From: Acidimicrobiaceae bacterium
GTDB lineage: Bacteria; Actinomycetota; Acidimicrobiia; Acidimicrobiales; UBA8592
Length of the DNA stretch: 8,001 bases
Reading direction: 5' to 3'
Assembly: GCA_002715405.1 (NCBI GenBank)
Contig: PAZD01000017.1
Location: 39,096 to 47,096 of the forward strand
Part shown: piece after piece, positions 1 through 6,498 of the stretch
Layout: every line of letters begins with the position of its first letter
How positions within the stretch are numbered: position 1 is the stretch's first letter
The notes under the pieces: generated by a model
Databases searched by the model: none
What the model saw: only the letters and a program-made list of their open reading frames with translations
Told to the model about the DNA's origin: nothing
Made by a program: the position numbers and the translations under genes

Positions 1-488
1 ACATCAATGACCCCACCATGGCAGACAACCATAATCACCTCACTCACATGTTTCGCAATCAGGTTCTCTAACGCTAACGACACGCGAAAATGAAAACCCT
101 GTAGGCTTTCGGCATCAGGTGCGAAAGAGACATGCGGTCGGCCGTAGTAGTCGTTGAGTCCAAAAATTTGTTCTAGTTCATCGTAAGGCTTACCATCGGC
201 ATCACCAGGTCGATGTTCAACGAGTTCGGAATCCAAGAGCAAATCTTCTACTTTTAGAGCTGGCTTAATTATTTCGGCTGTTTCAATTGCGCGTGGCATG
301 GTACTTGCGTACAAAACGTCAACACCAACAGCTTCCTTTTCTAGTCGTTCTCGAAGAGCACTCGCTTGATCCCTGCCGAGATCACTTAGTCCTGTGCAGC
401 TCTTCTCCCCTCCAAGAATTCTTTCTACAGTTACGTTCGATTCTCCATGCCGTATGAGAATGAGTCGTGTTTTGTTCTCGTGGACCAT
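1..488 (-). CDS. Histidine phosphatase family protein (phosphoglycerate-mutase-like), 3' end missing
   Basis: The first 162 residues of a histidine phosphatase superfamily protein are visible; the gene runs off the left edge. Near the N-terminus is LILIRHGES, the family RHG motif: His14 would carry the phosphate, with Arg13 beside it. STMPRAIETAE supplies the second phosphate-binding arginine (Arg66). Glu91 in ELVEH is the probable proton donor, and VCHGGV supplies the second core histidine (His157). The order and spacing are those of small cytosolic phosphatases or mutases of about 200 residues. Family members act on many phosphorylated metabolites, and nothing here fixes the substrate. An in-frame TAG lies directly upstream of the ATG at 488, so this start is the outermost possible. 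The nearest purine-rich stretch (AAAAGG) is about 13 bases upstream, too far for a good ribosome site. It follows the aminopeptidase gene by 56 bp and may be co-transcribed. The family call is firm; the function is open. Confidence 0.9.
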   Translation of the reverse strand, partial: MVHENKTRLILIRHGESNVTVERILGGEKSCTGLSDLGRDQASALRERLEKEAVGVDVLYASTMPRAIETAEIIKPALKVEDLLLDSELVEHRPGDADGKPYDELEQIFGLNDYYGRPHVSFAPDAESLQGFHFRVSLALENLIAKHVSEVIMVVCHGGVID

Positions 489-544
489 CTATCTATGTAA
501 GCCTTTTATTCACTTTTTTTACAACCCGTGCTACTGGTTACTTC

Positions 545-1468
545 TTAGGAGAAGTATTCAGCTGGGATAGTCCCGGATGCTGTTTGAGTGAGGATTTCAT
601 AACCATCGTCTGTCACAACAAGCGTATGTTCAAATTGGGCTGACCGTCGTCCATCTATTGTCACGACTGTCCACGTGTCATCCCACATTCGTAAACTATG
701 CCCACCAAGATTTAGCATCGGTTCAATAGTGAAAGTCATTCCGGTAAGAAGTTCTGTTGTTGCCCGACGATCAAAATAATGAGGAATCGCCAGCGAGCTA
801 TGGAACTCAGGACCGACACCGTGACCTATAAACTCCCTAACAACACTCAATTGACTGGAATGAGCATACTTTTCTATAGCTTGTCCAATGTCACAAACCC
901 GAGAACCGTTATGAACCGTTTCCATTCCTTTCGTAAGCGCGTTTCTGGTCGTCTGCACTAACTGCCTACTGTAATCATCTACCTCCCCTACTAGAAAGGT
1001 AACTGACGTGTCTCCGTGCACACCTTCATAAAACACAGTCACATCAATGTTTATAATGTCCCCGTCTAGTAGTTGGCGGCTATCAGGGATTCCATGACAA
1101 ACCACCTCATTGACTGATGTGCACACAGATTTTGGGAATCCGCGATAATTGAGTGGGCTAGGGTATGCCCCGAGACGAATGATTTCGTCATGGGCAATTT
1201 GGTCAAGGTTGTCAGTCGTAATCCCTGGCCGAACCTTTTCTCCAACATATAAAAGAACTTCTGCAGCTATTGATCCGGCTTTACGCATGGATTTAATTTC
1301 GTCTTGCGTTCTCACCAACGGAAGAACCGAAGGGCCGGGATCCCCTGTTTGGGCATAGGGTGGGCGGGCTATAGAACTTGGAACGTTTCGCCGAGGACTC
1401 ACAAGCCCTTGTTGCACTGGCGGAAAAGATGCAGGGACCTTGGAGGTTTTAGTCTTTCGTTTTGCCAT
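545..1468 (-). CDS. map: Methionine aminopeptidase, type I (MetAP1c-like, with N-terminal extension)
   Basis: This enzyme removes the initiator methionine from nascent cytosolic proteins using a two-metal centre. All five expected ligands are present: Asp142 (NIDVT), Asp153 (HGDTS), His216 (GHGVG), Glu249 (TIEPM) and Glu280 (QFEHT). The conserved active-site histidines are His125 (VCHGIP) and His223 (EFHSS). At 307 residues it is longer than the roughly 260-residue E. coli enzyme because of an N-terminal tail: a lysine-rich start (MAKRKTK), then a proline-rich segment with SPRRNVPSSIARPPY. That segment resembles the extension of the mycobacterial MetAP1c/MapB proteins, which are thought to contact the ribosome. 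The start is well constrained because an in-frame TAG lies two codons upstream. No Shine-Dalgarno is visible, but a TACCCT element on the coding strand ends six bases before the ATG, which suggests a leaderless message. Function is near certain; the exact paralogue name is by resemblance only. Confidence 0.96.
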   Translation of the reverse strand: MAKRKTKTSKVPASFPPVQQGLVSPRRNVPSSIARPPYAQTGDPGPSVLPLVRTQDEIKSMRKAGSIAAEVLLYVGEKVRPGITTDNLDQIAHDEIIRLGAYPSPLNYRGFPKSVCTSVNEVVCHGIPDSRQLLDGDIINIDVTVFYEGVHGDTSVTFLVGEVDDYSRQLVQTTRNALTKGMETVHNGSRVCDIGQAIEKYAHSSQLSVVREFIGHGVGPEFHSSLAIPHYFDRRATTELLTGMTFTIEPMLNLGGHSLRMWDDTWTVVTIDGRRSAQFEHTLVVTDDGYEILTQTASGTIPAEYFS

Positions 1469-1480
1469 GGTCTAAGGGTA
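1469..1480 (-). promoter_or_regulatory. Putative -10 element giving a leaderless aminopeptidase mRNA
   Basis: Reading the minus strand, TACCCT (1480-1475) fits the TANNNT -10 pattern and is followed by six bases (TAGACC) and then the ATG. Transcription would be expected to begin at the start codon itself. No convincing -35 hexamer is present at 16-18 bp, and no Shine-Dalgarno is present. This is inference from spacing; it would make the aminopeptidase independently transcribed within the 41-bp gap after the MaoC gene. Confidence 0.4.
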
Positions 1481-1509
1481 TCTGAATTGATGGCCTGATT
1501 GAGGGCCGC

Positions 1510-1995
1510 CTAATTGAGGAATCTACTTATGCTTTCAACAACGCATGCAGGTTTAGGGGCATTCTCAATTTCTACGATTAACGAAACAACCGCTTGAACA
1601 CCCCCAGAGATTTCAGAAACTTCGATAATTGTTCCAGATGCTCTAAGACGAGAACCTACGACCACAGGGCTAGGAAAACGAACTTTGTTAACCCCATAAT
1701 TCACTCCCATGGAGATTTGCTCAACTTGGAGCAATTCAGGAAGAAAAAGATTAGTCATTGAAAGAGTTAAATAACCATGGGCTATTGTGGCCCCGAATGG
1801 ACCTTCTTTGGCTTTCTCAGGATCAATATGTATCCATTGGTGATCACCTGTAGCTTCAGCGAAGAGATCAATACGATCCTGCGTAACCTCTCGCCAATTA
1901 GTAGAGCCTAGGTTCATTCCTTCTGACCCGACAAGATCCTGAGGCGAATTGAAAGTCATCGGCATGAGAGGCAGGATAGCCGAATACACTCCCAT
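1510..1995 (-). CDS. MaoC-like (R)-specific enoyl-CoA hydratase/dehydratase (HtdZ/Rv0130-like)
   Basis: A single-domain hot-dog-fold protein of the MaoC family. The hydratase-2 signature is clear at residues 48-61 (ATGDHQWIHIDPEKA), with the catalytic pair Asp51 and His56, followed by IAHGYLTLS and NYGVNKVRFPSPVVVGSR. Such enzymes hydrate trans-2-enoyl-CoA to (R)-3-hydroxyacyl-CoA, or the reverse, as dimers in the cytosol. The sequence closely recalls the 151-residue mycobacterial Rv0130 (HtdZ), including the KPACV-ES-R ending. The start is uncertain. The ATG at 1995 gives 161 residues and has an in-frame TAA directly before it. ATGs at 1965 and 1959 give 151 and 149 residues and match the Rv0130 N-terminus better. 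Neither site has a Shine-Dalgarno, and each of 1995 and 1965 sits seven bases after a TANNNT hexamer. It is first in the leftward run. Substrate is unknown; a link to the CoA genes on the opposite strand is plausible but unshown. Confidence 0.93.
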   Translation of the reverse strand: MGVYSAILPLMPMTFNSPQDLVGSEGMNLGSTNWREVTQDRIDLFAEATGDHQWIHIDPEKAKEGPFGATIAHGYLTLSMTNLFLPELLQVEQISMGVNYGVNKVRFPSPVVVGSRLRASGTIIEVSEISGGVQAVVSLIVEIENAPKPACVVESISRFLN

Positions 1996-2039
1996 TTAGA
2001 GAAATATAAAAGCATAGAACCAAAGATAGGAGATTTGGG
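1996..2039. promoter_or_regulatory. Divergent promoter region between MaoC and CDF transporter genes
   Basis: Only 44 bp separate the two divergent start codons. An A/T island at 2002-2011 could serve both directions. On the minus strand TATATT (2008-2003) ends seven bases before the MaoC ATG at 1995. On the plus strand TATAAA (2005-2010) lies about 30 bases before the transporter ATG at 2040, leaving room for a short leader. An AGGAG Shine-Dalgarno at 2028-2032, seven bases before the ATG, supports the transporter start. No good -35 hexamer is visible for either direction. If both -10 elements are used, polymerase could bind for only one gene at a time. Confidence 0.45.
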
Positions 2040-2960
2040 ATGGCGGCTACAGGCGGAACCAGAACTGTCATCACTGCATTAATTGCGAATTTCACAATTT
2101 CAATAGCCAAGTTCATAGGTTTTGTAATAACAAGCTCTTCGGCAATGCTTGCTGAAGCGGTTCACAGTCTCGCTGATACAAGCAACCAAGCTCTGCTCCT
2201 TCTAGGGAAAAAACGCTCTCAAAAATCACCCTCATCAGAACGACAATTTGGGTTCGGCAGAGAACGCTTCTTCTGGGCTTTCGTCGTTTCATTAGTCCTA
2301 TTTTCTCTGGGGTCCATGTATGCCATATATGAAGGAATTGAGAAGATTCGTCACCCTCATGACATTGAATCTTTGTGGTGGGCCCTAGTAATTCTCTTAT
2401 TCGCCATGGTTATGGAGGCTTACGCCTTCCAAACAGCGATTAAGGAATCACGCTATTACAAAGGTGACCACTCATGGAAAAGCTTTATCCGTAGGTCTCG
2501 AATACCCGAACTGCCAGTTGTCCTTCTCGAGGATTTCGGAGCTCTCATGGGCCTAGTTTTCGCGTTTGTTTGTGTTCTAATCGCTGATCTCACAGGAAAC
2601 GCAGTCTGGGACGGTATAGGCACACTGTCAATTGGTATTTTACTGGGGGTGATCGCAATCATCCTTGCAATTGAAACGAAAAGCCTGCTCATTGGCGAAG
2701 GGGCCCTACCTGAGCAAACTTCGAGGATCGAATCGGCTATCACAAACTCACCCCACGTCGTCCGCCTTATTGATATGCGGACTGAATATTTAGGACCTGA
2801 GACTCTTCTCATAGCTGCGAAAATAGAATTCAGGGACGATTCTTCTTCATTTGGCATCAGTGACGCAGTTGATGCCGTTGAAAAGCAAATACGTGACGTT
2901 GAGCCTCTTGCAAAGATAATTTACCTCGAACCAGACACTTTCGACGAAAATGTTTCCTAG
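2040..2960 (+). CDS. Cation diffusion facilitator (CDF) family transporter, SLC30A9/ZnT9-like
   Basis: An integral membrane metal-cation/proton antiporter of the CDF family, expected to export divalent cations such as Zn(II) across the cytoplasmic membrane. Six hydrophobic segments can be placed at about residues 10-30, 32-56, 77-98, 113-131, 157-183 and 191-216, followed by a soluble C-terminal domain (about 217-300) of the kind that dimerises and senses metal. The second segment holds the HxxxD metal site (His42, Asp46 in AEAVHSLADTSNQ). The fifth carries LLEDFGALMGL with Glu164-Asp165, lacking the second acidic residue four positions on that is seen in FieF/YiiP-type members. This, with YEGI after segment 3 and LTGNAVWDGIGTLSIG in segment 6, recalls the ZnT9-like branch. 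A TAG stop is followed by a T-rich stretch (2974-2991) without a hairpin. The start is supported by AGGAG seven bases upstream. The transported metal cannot be read from sequence alone. Confidence 0.93.
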   Translation: MAATGGTRTVITALIANFTISIAKFIGFVITSSSAMLAEAVHSLADTSNQALLLLGKKRSQKSPSSERQFGFGRERFFWAFVVSLVLFSLGSMYAIYEGIEKIRHPHDIESLWWALVILLFAMVMEAYAFQTAIKESRYYKGDHSWKSFIRRSRIPELPVVLLEDFGALMGLVFAFVCVLIADLTGNAVWDGIGTLSIGILLGVIAIILAIETKSLLIGEGALPEQTSRIESAITNSPHVVRLIDMRTEYLGPETLLIAAKIEFRDDSSSFGISDAVDAVEKQIRDVEPLAKIIYLEPDTFDENVS

Positions 2961-3015
2961 CCCTTTGTCAATGGTTTTATGTTTTCTTTTCCATTAGTGT
3001 GCCTTCAAACCCATT

Positions 3016-3037
3016 GAGCCTCTAGGCTCTTGACATG
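3016..3037 (+). promoter_or_regulatory. Putative acuI promoter -10 (leaderless start) overlapped by a palindrome
   Basis: TAGGCT at 3023-3028 fits a TANNNT -10 element and is followed by exactly six bases (CTTGAC) and the ATG at 3035, the geometry of a leaderless transcript. There is no Shine-Dalgarno. The hexamer sits inside an inverted repeat: GAGCCT (3016-3021) and AGGCTC (3024-3029) are perfect six-base arms around CT. A regulator binding there would block the promoter, so an operator is possible. The repeat is short and could be chance. The -35 region (about 3000-3005, TGCCTT) matches consensus poorly. Confidence 0.4.
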
Positions 3038-4024
3038 TTTAAAGCAATTTACTTAACACAGGATGAAGAGAAAAACGTATCTGCTGAAATCGCAGATCTT
3101 GATGAAGCCGACTTGCCAGAACACAATGTTGCAGTCGACGTTGAATACTCAACGATTAACTATAAAGACGGGTTAGCAATAATGGGTAAACCCGGTGTTG
3201 TCCGCACTTACCCGATGATCCCCGGAATAGATTTATCGGGCACTGTGGCGTCTAGCGACAGTCCGGACTATAAAGCAGGAGACAAAATCGTGCTTAATGG
3301 TTGGGAAGTCGGTGAAATGCATTGGGGTGGCCTTGCTCAAAAATCCCATCTACAAGATGGATGGCTAGTTCCACTGCCTGAAGCTTTCACTACTCAACAA
3401 GCTATGGCTATAGGAACTGCCGGCTACACAGCGATGTTATGCGTGTTAGCCCTTGAGGAACATGGGATTACTCCAGATGCCGGACCTATTCTCGTTACTG
3501 GATCTTCTGGTGGTGTAGGGAGTACTGCTATTGCTATTTTATCGAAACTTGGGTTCGAAGTTGTAGCATCAACAGGCCGACCTGAAGAGTCAAGCTATCT
3601 AAGCGACTTAGGGGCAAATGAAATTATTGACCGAAGTGAACTAGGAGAAGAGAATTCTCGTCCACTTCAAAAAACGCGCTGGGCTGGGGTCGTTGACGCT
3701 GTGGGAAGCCATACTTTGGCAAATGCTATCGCACAGACAAACGCTAACGGTTGCGTGGCTGCGTGTGGATTAGCTCAAGGAGCTGACTTACCAACGTCAG
3801 TGATGCCTTTCATACTTCGTGGGGTGACTCTTGTTGGAGTGAATTCTGTTTATGAATCCTTTGCTCGAAGAAAGCTGGCATGGGACAGGATGGCAGCTGA
3901 TTTAGATCCTGGGAAACTAGAACAAATGACTGAAGTTGTTGGCCTCGAAGGTGCCATCAACGTCGCTAGTCAAATTCTACAAGGTCAAGTTCGTGGAAGA
4001 GTCGTCGTAGACGTCAACAGTTAA
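3035..4024 (+). CDS. acuI: Acrylyl-CoA reductase (NADPH), AcuI/YhdH family
   Basis: A zinc-free medium-chain dehydrogenase/reductase of 329 residues, full length for the YhdH/AcuI family and strongly similar to remembered E. coli YhdH throughout. Family enzymes reduce acryloyl-CoA to propionyl-CoA with NADPH in the cytosol. They detoxify acrylate, an end product of DMSP breakdown, or serve 3-hydroxypropionate assimilation. Shared features in order are NYKDGLAI (42-49), PMIPGIDLSGTV (60-71), LNGWEVGEMHWGGLA (87-101), the Rossmann motif VTGSSGGVGSTA (154-165), Thr180-Gly181-Arg182 where the NADPH 2'-phosphate is bound, VAACGLA (241-247) and MPFILRGVTLVGVNSV (257-272). The start has no Shine-Dalgarno but lies at leaderless spacing from a -10-like TAGGCT. 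It leads a plus-strand run with a two-domain CoA transferase 80 bp downstream. The family assignment is strong. The physiological substrate is inferred, since related reductases can act on other short enoyl-CoAs. Confidence 0.93.
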   Translation: MFKAIYLTQDEEKNVSAEIADLDEADLPEHNVAVDVEYSTINYKDGLAIMGKPGVVRTYPMIPGIDLSGTVASSDSPDYKAGDKIVLNGWEVGEMHWGGLAQKSHLQDGWLVPLPEAFTTQQAMAIGTAGYTAMLCVLALEEHGITPDAGPILVTGSSGGVGSTAIAILSKLGFEVVASTGRPEESSYLSDLGANEIIDRSELGEENSRPLQKTRWAGVVDAVGSHTLANAIAQTNANGCVAACGLAQGADLPTSVMPFILRGVTLVGVNSVYESFARRKLAWDRMAADLDPGKLEQMTEVVGLEGAINVASQILQGQVRGRVVVDVNS

Positions 4025-4091
4025 CTCTGAATTTAATCGTCATTCGCAGTTTGCTGAATACACAAAATCTGCCACACTTACTTTCGAAGGC

Positions 4092-4107
4092 AAGGAGGTG
4101 AATAGTG
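4092..4107 (+). promoter_or_regulatory. Strong Shine-Dalgarno setting a GTG start
   Basis: AAGGAGGT (4092-4099) is a near-perfect complement to the 16S rRNA tail, five bases before GTG at 4105. It fixes the start of the two-domain CoA transferase at a GTG codon and implies efficient translation inside a polycistronic message. It contrasts with the absence of such a site in front of acuI. Confidence 0.85.
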
Positions 4108-6456
4108 GAACGTCCACTTGCAGGGTTACGAGTCGTTGACACAACCAACAATCGTGGAGAATTGTGCGGGAGGCTCCTATCAGATCTAGGGGCTGATGTT
4201 GTTCTTGTAGAGCCTGAACATGGATCTGACCTTCGCAAAGTGGCCCCCTTCTCCCCTAACGGTCAAAGTCTGGGATTTCTTTGGCGAAATGCGAACAAGT
4301 CAGGTATTGCATTAGATTTCGAAACAGAAAATGGGTCCGATCATCTTTTGGAACTTCTAGGAGAAGCCGATATTTGGATAGAGAGTTGTTCGAATCTTGG
4401 TGCAGTAACACCGGAGCTTGTTAGAACACAATTCCCTCATTTAATAATCACGTCTATAACTCCTTTTGGGTATACCGGCCCTTACGCAGGCTATACCGCA
4501 AACGACGATGTCCTTGAAGCAATGAGTGGCATGATGTTTAAAGCCGGAATTGCAACGAAACCCCCACTTCTACCTCCAACAACACTCGCGACTGATGTAG
4601 CGTCTATTTCTGCTGCCGTTGCCACTGTCTTGGCATTCTTCCAAAAATTACGAACTGGCATAGGTCAACACATAGACCTTGCAATCATGACAGCAGCCTG
4701 CGCTACAACCGATTGGTCCTACTCGAACGCTTCGGTTTTGCGTAAAGCGGGACATCCATACAATGAAGTTCGACAGGGTGGCGGATTCATGTACCCTATC
4801 TTCCAATGCCTTGATGGTTGGGTCCGCATGGTAATCCTGAGCCCTAGACAGTGGGAGTCACTATGGGATTGGATGGGGAAACCTGAAGCATTCCACGACT
4901 TTGATTTTTGGTCGCAAGTAGGCAATCGAATAATGAATGCCGATGTTCTCAACCCTGCATACGAAGAATTCTTCTCTGATAAAAAAATGCTTGAAATCTG
5001 CATTGAAGGTCAGAACAGAGGGATAGTACTCACACCTCTATTAAAACCCAGTGAAGTTCTGAATGAGTCCCATCTGAGAGACCGAGGAACATTTAAGAAA
5101 ACAAATATTTCGAAAGATGAAATTGCCCATATCACCACAGGTTTCTTCGAAATCGATGGGACTCGTCACGGATTCTCCCAGAGGGCCCCAGAGCTAAATG
5201 AACATAACGGATTTACCTTTACGAAAAAACGTATTTTGCGTACCGCAACCAAAGACTCTGCAAAACACCCGCTATCTGGCGTCCGCGTGCTTGATTTCGG
5301 CATTGGTGGAGTAGGCGTTGAGACATCACGTTTACTTGGTGAATACGGTGCAGACGTTATCAAAGTTGAAACAAGGACTTACCCCGACTTTATTCGGCTA
5401 GTAGCACTAAGTGAAACCTCGCCATCTTTTGCTTCTTCTTCTCGGAGTAAACGCAGTTTCGGCTGTAATGTTAAAACCGAAGAAGGTTTGGAGATTGTTA
5501 GAAAACTCATAGCAGAATCCGATGTACTCGTCGAAAATAGTGCTACAGGCGTAATGGAAGCTCTTGGTTTAGGTTTCGATAATCTTAAAGAAATCAATCC
5601 GAACATCGTGATGATCAGCAGTCAACTGGTTGGCTCACGAGGACCTAATAGCCATTGGACTGGATATGGCCCCACCACGCAGACTTATGGAGGGCTACTG
5701 CACCTTTGGGATTACGAAGATGATGATCCTCCAGCAACAAATAGCACAATTTTCCCCGATCATGCGGCAGGCCGTTTATGCGCACTCGCCGGCGTATCTG
5801 CTCTTATTGGCCGAGATGTCTCAGGTGAGTCAAGCCACACAGAAGTAGCCCAAGTTGAAGTTGTAATTAATATGATTACAGAAAAACTCCTGCAGGAAAG
5901 TTTAATAGCGGGGTCTACTGGCCCAAACGGAAACCGGCATGAGCAACGTTCTCCGCGCGGGCCATTCCAATGCGAAGGTGATGAACAGTGGGTAGTCATC
6001 TCTGTTGAGAACGATGATCAATGGCGATCTTTGGTAAAAGCTATTGGAGAACCTGACTGGGCAAAAGTAATTGATTACAGCACTCACCACGGACGCTTAA
6101 AGAACCGAACAGAACTAGAGGAGAGTCTTGCGACTTGGATTCGAGATAAGGATAGAGATGAGGTATTTAAGCTATTACAAAATGCCGGCGTCCCATGCGG
6201 TCCGATGGTAATTGGAATGGAAATGCTCAAGGATCCCCACCTCGAAGCTCGAGGGTGGAACCTTGAAATTGAACAACCTGGGGTGGGCTACATGAAACTG
6301 GAAGGTCCTGCTTGGGTCAGCGAGTTCATGGGAGGACCTATAACATTTCCATCACCAGATTTAGCCGAACATACTCAAGAGATAGCTGAGGAGATTCTCG
6401 GATTTTCAGTTGAACAGATCCGTGATTTAGTTGAACGAAATATTCTTGAGGAATAA
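4105..6456 (+). CDS. Two-domain class III CoA transferase (CaiB/BaiF fusion, DddD-like architecture)
   Basis: A 783-residue protein made of two CaiB/BaiF CoA-transferase domains in tandem, about 1-375 and 388-783. Class III enzymes move CoA from a donor thioester to a carboxylate through an aspartyl-CoA intermediate, normally as interlocked dimers of roughly 400-residue chains. Here both halves begin alike (PLAGLRVVD at 4-12, PLSGVRVLD at 389-397), with DLGADVVLVE and EYGADVIKVE following. The position of the catalytic aspartate appears filled in both: Asp164 (LATDVASISAA) and Asp552 (IFPDHAAGRL), judged by alignment to remembered CaiB Asp169. The C-terminal half also keeps AGVPCGPMVIGMEMLKDPHLEARG. 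The architecture matches DddD, the DMSP CoA-transferase/lyase, but fused CaiB pairs of unknown substrate also exist, and I cannot tell them apart by eye. GTG start with a strong Shine-Dalgarno. It lies between acuI and a crotonase gene, so a catabolic CoA-activation step is likely. Family firm, substrate unknown. Confidence 0.9.
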   Translation: MERPLAGLRVVDTTNNRGELCGRLLSDLGADVVLVEPEHGSDLRKVAPFSPNGQSLGFLWRNANKSGIALDFETENGSDHLLELLGEADIWIESCSNLGAVTPELVRTQFPHLIITSITPFGYTGPYAGYTANDDVLEAMSGMMFKAGIATKPPLLPPTTLATDVASISAAVATVLAFFQKLRTGIGQHIDLAIMTAACATTDWSYSNASVLRKAGHPYNEVRQGGGFMYPIFQCLDGWVRMVILSPRQWESLWDWMGKPEAFHDFDFWSQVGNRIMNADVLNPAYEEFFSDKKMLEICIEGQNRGIVLTPLLKPSEVLNESHLRDRGTFKKTNISKDEIAHITTGFFEIDGTRHGFSQRAPELNEHNGFTFTKKRILRTATKDSAKHPLSGVRVLDFGIGGVGVETSRLLGEYGADVIKVETRTYPDFIRLVALSETSPSFASSSRSKRSFGCNVKTEEGLEIVRKLIAESDVLVENSATGVMEALGLGFDNLKEINPNIVMISSQLVGSRGPNSHWTGYGPTTQTYGGLLHLWDYEDDDPPATNSTIFPDHAAGRLCALAGVSALIGRDVSGESSHTEVAQVEVVINMITEKLLQESLIAGSTGPNGNRHEQRSPRGPFQCEGDEQWVVISVENDDQWRSLVKAIGEPDWAKVIDYSTHHGRLKNRTELEESLATWIRDKDRDEVFKLLQNAGVPCGPMVIGMEMLKDPHLEARGWNLEIEQPGVGYMKLEGPAWVSEFMGGPITFPSPDLAEHTQEIAEEILGFSVEQIRDLVERNILEE

Positions 6457-6498
6457 CCAGAATCTGTGATAGGCAAAAACAGAAAGTATTAGCGAGGA

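Noticed and set aside
541..554. CTTCT/AGAAG inverted repeat at the aminopeptidase stop codon, considered as a terminator
   Set aside because: The stem is only five A/T-leaning pairs and no T-run follows on the minus strand; instead an A-run follows, so an intrinsic terminator is not supported.
779..1498. Plus-strand open frames across the aminopeptidase gene
   Set aside because: They lie opposite a full-length conserved enzyme with all metal ligands, and none has a credible ribosome site or domain.
2456..2857. 133-codon open frame on the minus strand inside the CDF transporter gene
   Set aside because: It is antisense to a clear membrane protein, has arginine/serine-rich composition typical of shadow frames, and has no recognisable motif.
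2961..3000. T-rich stretch after the CDF transporter, considered as a terminator
   Set aside because: There are runs of T but no stable hairpin precedes them. The nearest palindrome (3016-3029) lies after the T-runs and overlaps the acuI -10 element.
4680..5935. Apparent loss of the catalytic aspartate in the CoA transferase (Thr196 and Glu585 after the GxGQ-type motifs)
   Set aside because: That alignment used the wrong motif. The class III catalytic aspartate lies earlier, in the segment matching CaiB ADYFSG, where Asp164 and Asp552 are present.
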